From: Anisakis pegreffii
Taxonomy: Eukaryota; Nematoda; Chromadorea; Rhabditida; Anisakidae
Length of the DNA: 64,000 bases
NCBI GenBank assembly: GCA_035041965.1
Contig: JAPYMA010000427.1
Span: 116,932 to 180,931, forward strand
Reading direction: 5' to 3'
Position numbers and translations under genes: made by a program. Below are positions 62,404 to 64,000 of this stretch, one piece after another; the first letter of the stretch is position 1, and each line of letters starts with the position of its first letter. The notes beneath the pieces are model-generated. The model saw only the letters and a list, made by a program, of their open reading frames with translations. It had not been told where the DNA came from and made no database searches.

Positions 62404-63211
62404 TTCAACGTGAAAGATTTGTGATAATTCGCTGAATTTTTGAACAAATTTATTTGTTCGTTTCATTGCTTTATCATCATTCCTGTAAGTTCGTTGTTCC
62501 ATTGTAATTGTGATACTGAAATAAAGCATAACGTTGTCTGTGCCTTGGCGATATTGTACTGCATAATAGCAAATCCACACAGAGAAATTATCACTAACTT
62601 TTTGGATTCATTTATTCGTTTTTTTTTCTGAAAAGGAACTTTCAAAGAATCTTCAAAAAACTTTCAAAAAAAGCGTCGCGTGCTCACGTTTTCTAACGCC
62701 GGAAAGGAGATTTGCTGATAAACAAACGTTTTAATGAATAAAATCTACCTTTGAGAGATCTAGATTTACAGTAGACAGTTTTTCCTTTTGATAGACATTG
62801 ACTTGAGGCTAGTGAATAAGTAACACAACATTCTTATGAACGTTATAATGTTCTGTAGATGGCGAGGAGAAAGCAAAGAGAAGGGTGAATGAAAACGTAC
62901 GACACAACATAAAAAAACAAAATTATTTGCAATTGATTACGACGTTTGGACGGTCTACAATGGATGATTACGGCGAAATTTTGCGTTGAAAACAATGAAA
63001 TTAACGGAATAAATGCAGCACATCTTCCAAACGATATATTGTAATCGCAGCAAGAACAAACCTAAGATGAATAAACTACCAGTATCCTCAAACTTACCCA
63101 GCAGCACTATGATTTCTAGTTACCGTCGAATTCAGCAGATTCTCAGCTTTCAGAATACTTTATATGTTATCGAGGGAATCTGCTTAGTTCAAGAGATATA
63201 ACTATTTTTCT
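62404..63211. other. Spacer downstream of psmd-9, nothing recognised
   Basis: Only short frames without features. The tandem repeat of the right window edge begins at about 63212. Confidence 0.45.
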
Positions 63212-64000
63212 GATGCTATAGGGGTTGGCACATTCAAATCTACCGTACTCTCAGCTTTGACCAGTAAAATATCAATTTCTGCACACCAGTCGATCGAGCA
63301 GAATCTCTGAATTCAGAAAAATATATATTTTCTTGGGCGGTTTTGCTTAGTTGAGGTGGTATAGCTATTTAATTCAAGCTATCTCAACTAGCACTGAGGC
63401 GCTCACTCATATGCATTTGATCTCTATAGATCAATGCATATTACACATTATTATACAAATATGGGTTTGATCCATTCAAGCTTACCGTCTTCTCAAGTTT
63501 GCCTGGAAGCATATAGACGTTTGCGCATCATTCGATCGAGCAGAATCTCTGCTTTCTAACCATTGGACACACAGGGGAAAATTCCGTCCCTGCGAGGAGA
63601 TATACCTATTTTTCAGATGCTATAGGGGTTGGCACATTCAAATCTACCGTACCCTCAGCTTTGACCAGTAACATATCAATTTCTTCACACCAATCGATCG
63701 AGCAGAATCTCTGGATAAAGAAAACCATATATTTTGTCGAGCGAATTTGCTTTGTTGGGGAGATGTAGCTAATTTTTTAAAGCTATCTCAACTAGCGCTG
63801 AGACGCACATTAACATTCCCATATGATCAGCATAGATCAACTGAGAGGCTATACATAACTATAGAAACTTGAGTTTGATGTATTCAAGCTCACCGTCTTC
63901 TCAGCTTTGCCCGGAAACATATCATAATTTATACACCGTTCGATCGAGCAGAATCTCTTCTTTCCAACGATGAAAGAACGGCTTGAAAATTTTACCTTGG
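63212..64000. repeat. Tandem repeat, 404-bp period with about 200-bp half units, running off the window
   Basis: GATGCTATAGGGGTTGGCAC starts at 63212 and again at 63616, giving the 404-bp period. CGATCGAGCAGAATCTCT recurs near 63292, 63533, 63699 and 63943, so each period is built from two diverged halves. TTGCTTAGTTGAGG-type and AAGCTTACCGTCTTCTC-type blocks alternate between them. A single relative lies at 18100-18390. No kept open frame, no internal promoter boxes and no terminal repeats were seen. Likely a satellite or the non-coding part of an interspersed element. Confidence 0.8.

Overview
The window looks like AT-rich nuclear DNA of a chromadorean nematode. It holds a cuticle collagen with an N-terminal membrane segment, a furin-like site and short Gly-X-Y blocks. 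It also holds a MOLO1-domain membrane protein, a family best known from nematodes. The introns end in TTTCAG-type acceptors, and in at least four genes an acceptor lies within about 20 nt of the start codon, as expected for spliced-leader trans-splicing. Genes are sparse (six in 64 kb) with long introns and long spacers, so the genome is probably not very compact. A spirurid or ascarid-like species is possible, but I cannot fix the species.

Layout. (1) 3.1-5.3 kb, + strand: a small secreted 11-cysteine protein in four exons that I do not recognise. (2) 6.2-13.4 kb, - strand: a Scratch/Snail-family five-zinc-finger transcription factor in five exons. (3) 23.5-31.4 kb, - strand: a signal-peptide, MOLO1-domain, single-pass membrane protein with a four-cysteine juxtamembrane cluster and a proline-rich tail, in eight exons. 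(4) 43.4-45.1 kb, + strand: a cuticle collagen with a TATA box, an untranslated first exon, two coding exons and a perfect hairpin in the 3' UTR. (5) 46.9-52.6 kb, - strand: the chromosomal passenger protein INCENP in about 14 exons, with an intact IN-box and TSS motif. (6) 60.4-62.3 kb, + strand: PSMD9 (Nas2/p27), the PDZ-containing proteasome assembly chaperone, in five exons with an overlapping upstream ORF. I rebuilt every gene by following splice sites and reading phase, and all six close in frame. None of the six is visible as one open frame.

Between INCENP and psmd-9 (about 54.6-60.3 kb) lies a repeat-rich island. It has three copies of a 410-bp unit whose 144-bp GC-rich core is identical in all copies while the flanks have drifted. 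Next comes a tandem array of about eight 230-280-bp units, each with tRNA-like A and B boxes and a conserved upstream element. Then comes a GC-rich patch with three strong hairpins, and a 461-bp segment flanked by 16-bp direct repeats. A further tandem family fills 63.2-64.0 kb and has a lone relative at 18.1 kb.

The six genes have no obvious shared pathway; they look like ordinary neighbours on both strands. The most interesting unexplained material is the 54.6-58.9 kb island, the unrecognised secreted cysteine-rich gene and the psmd-9 upstream ORF.
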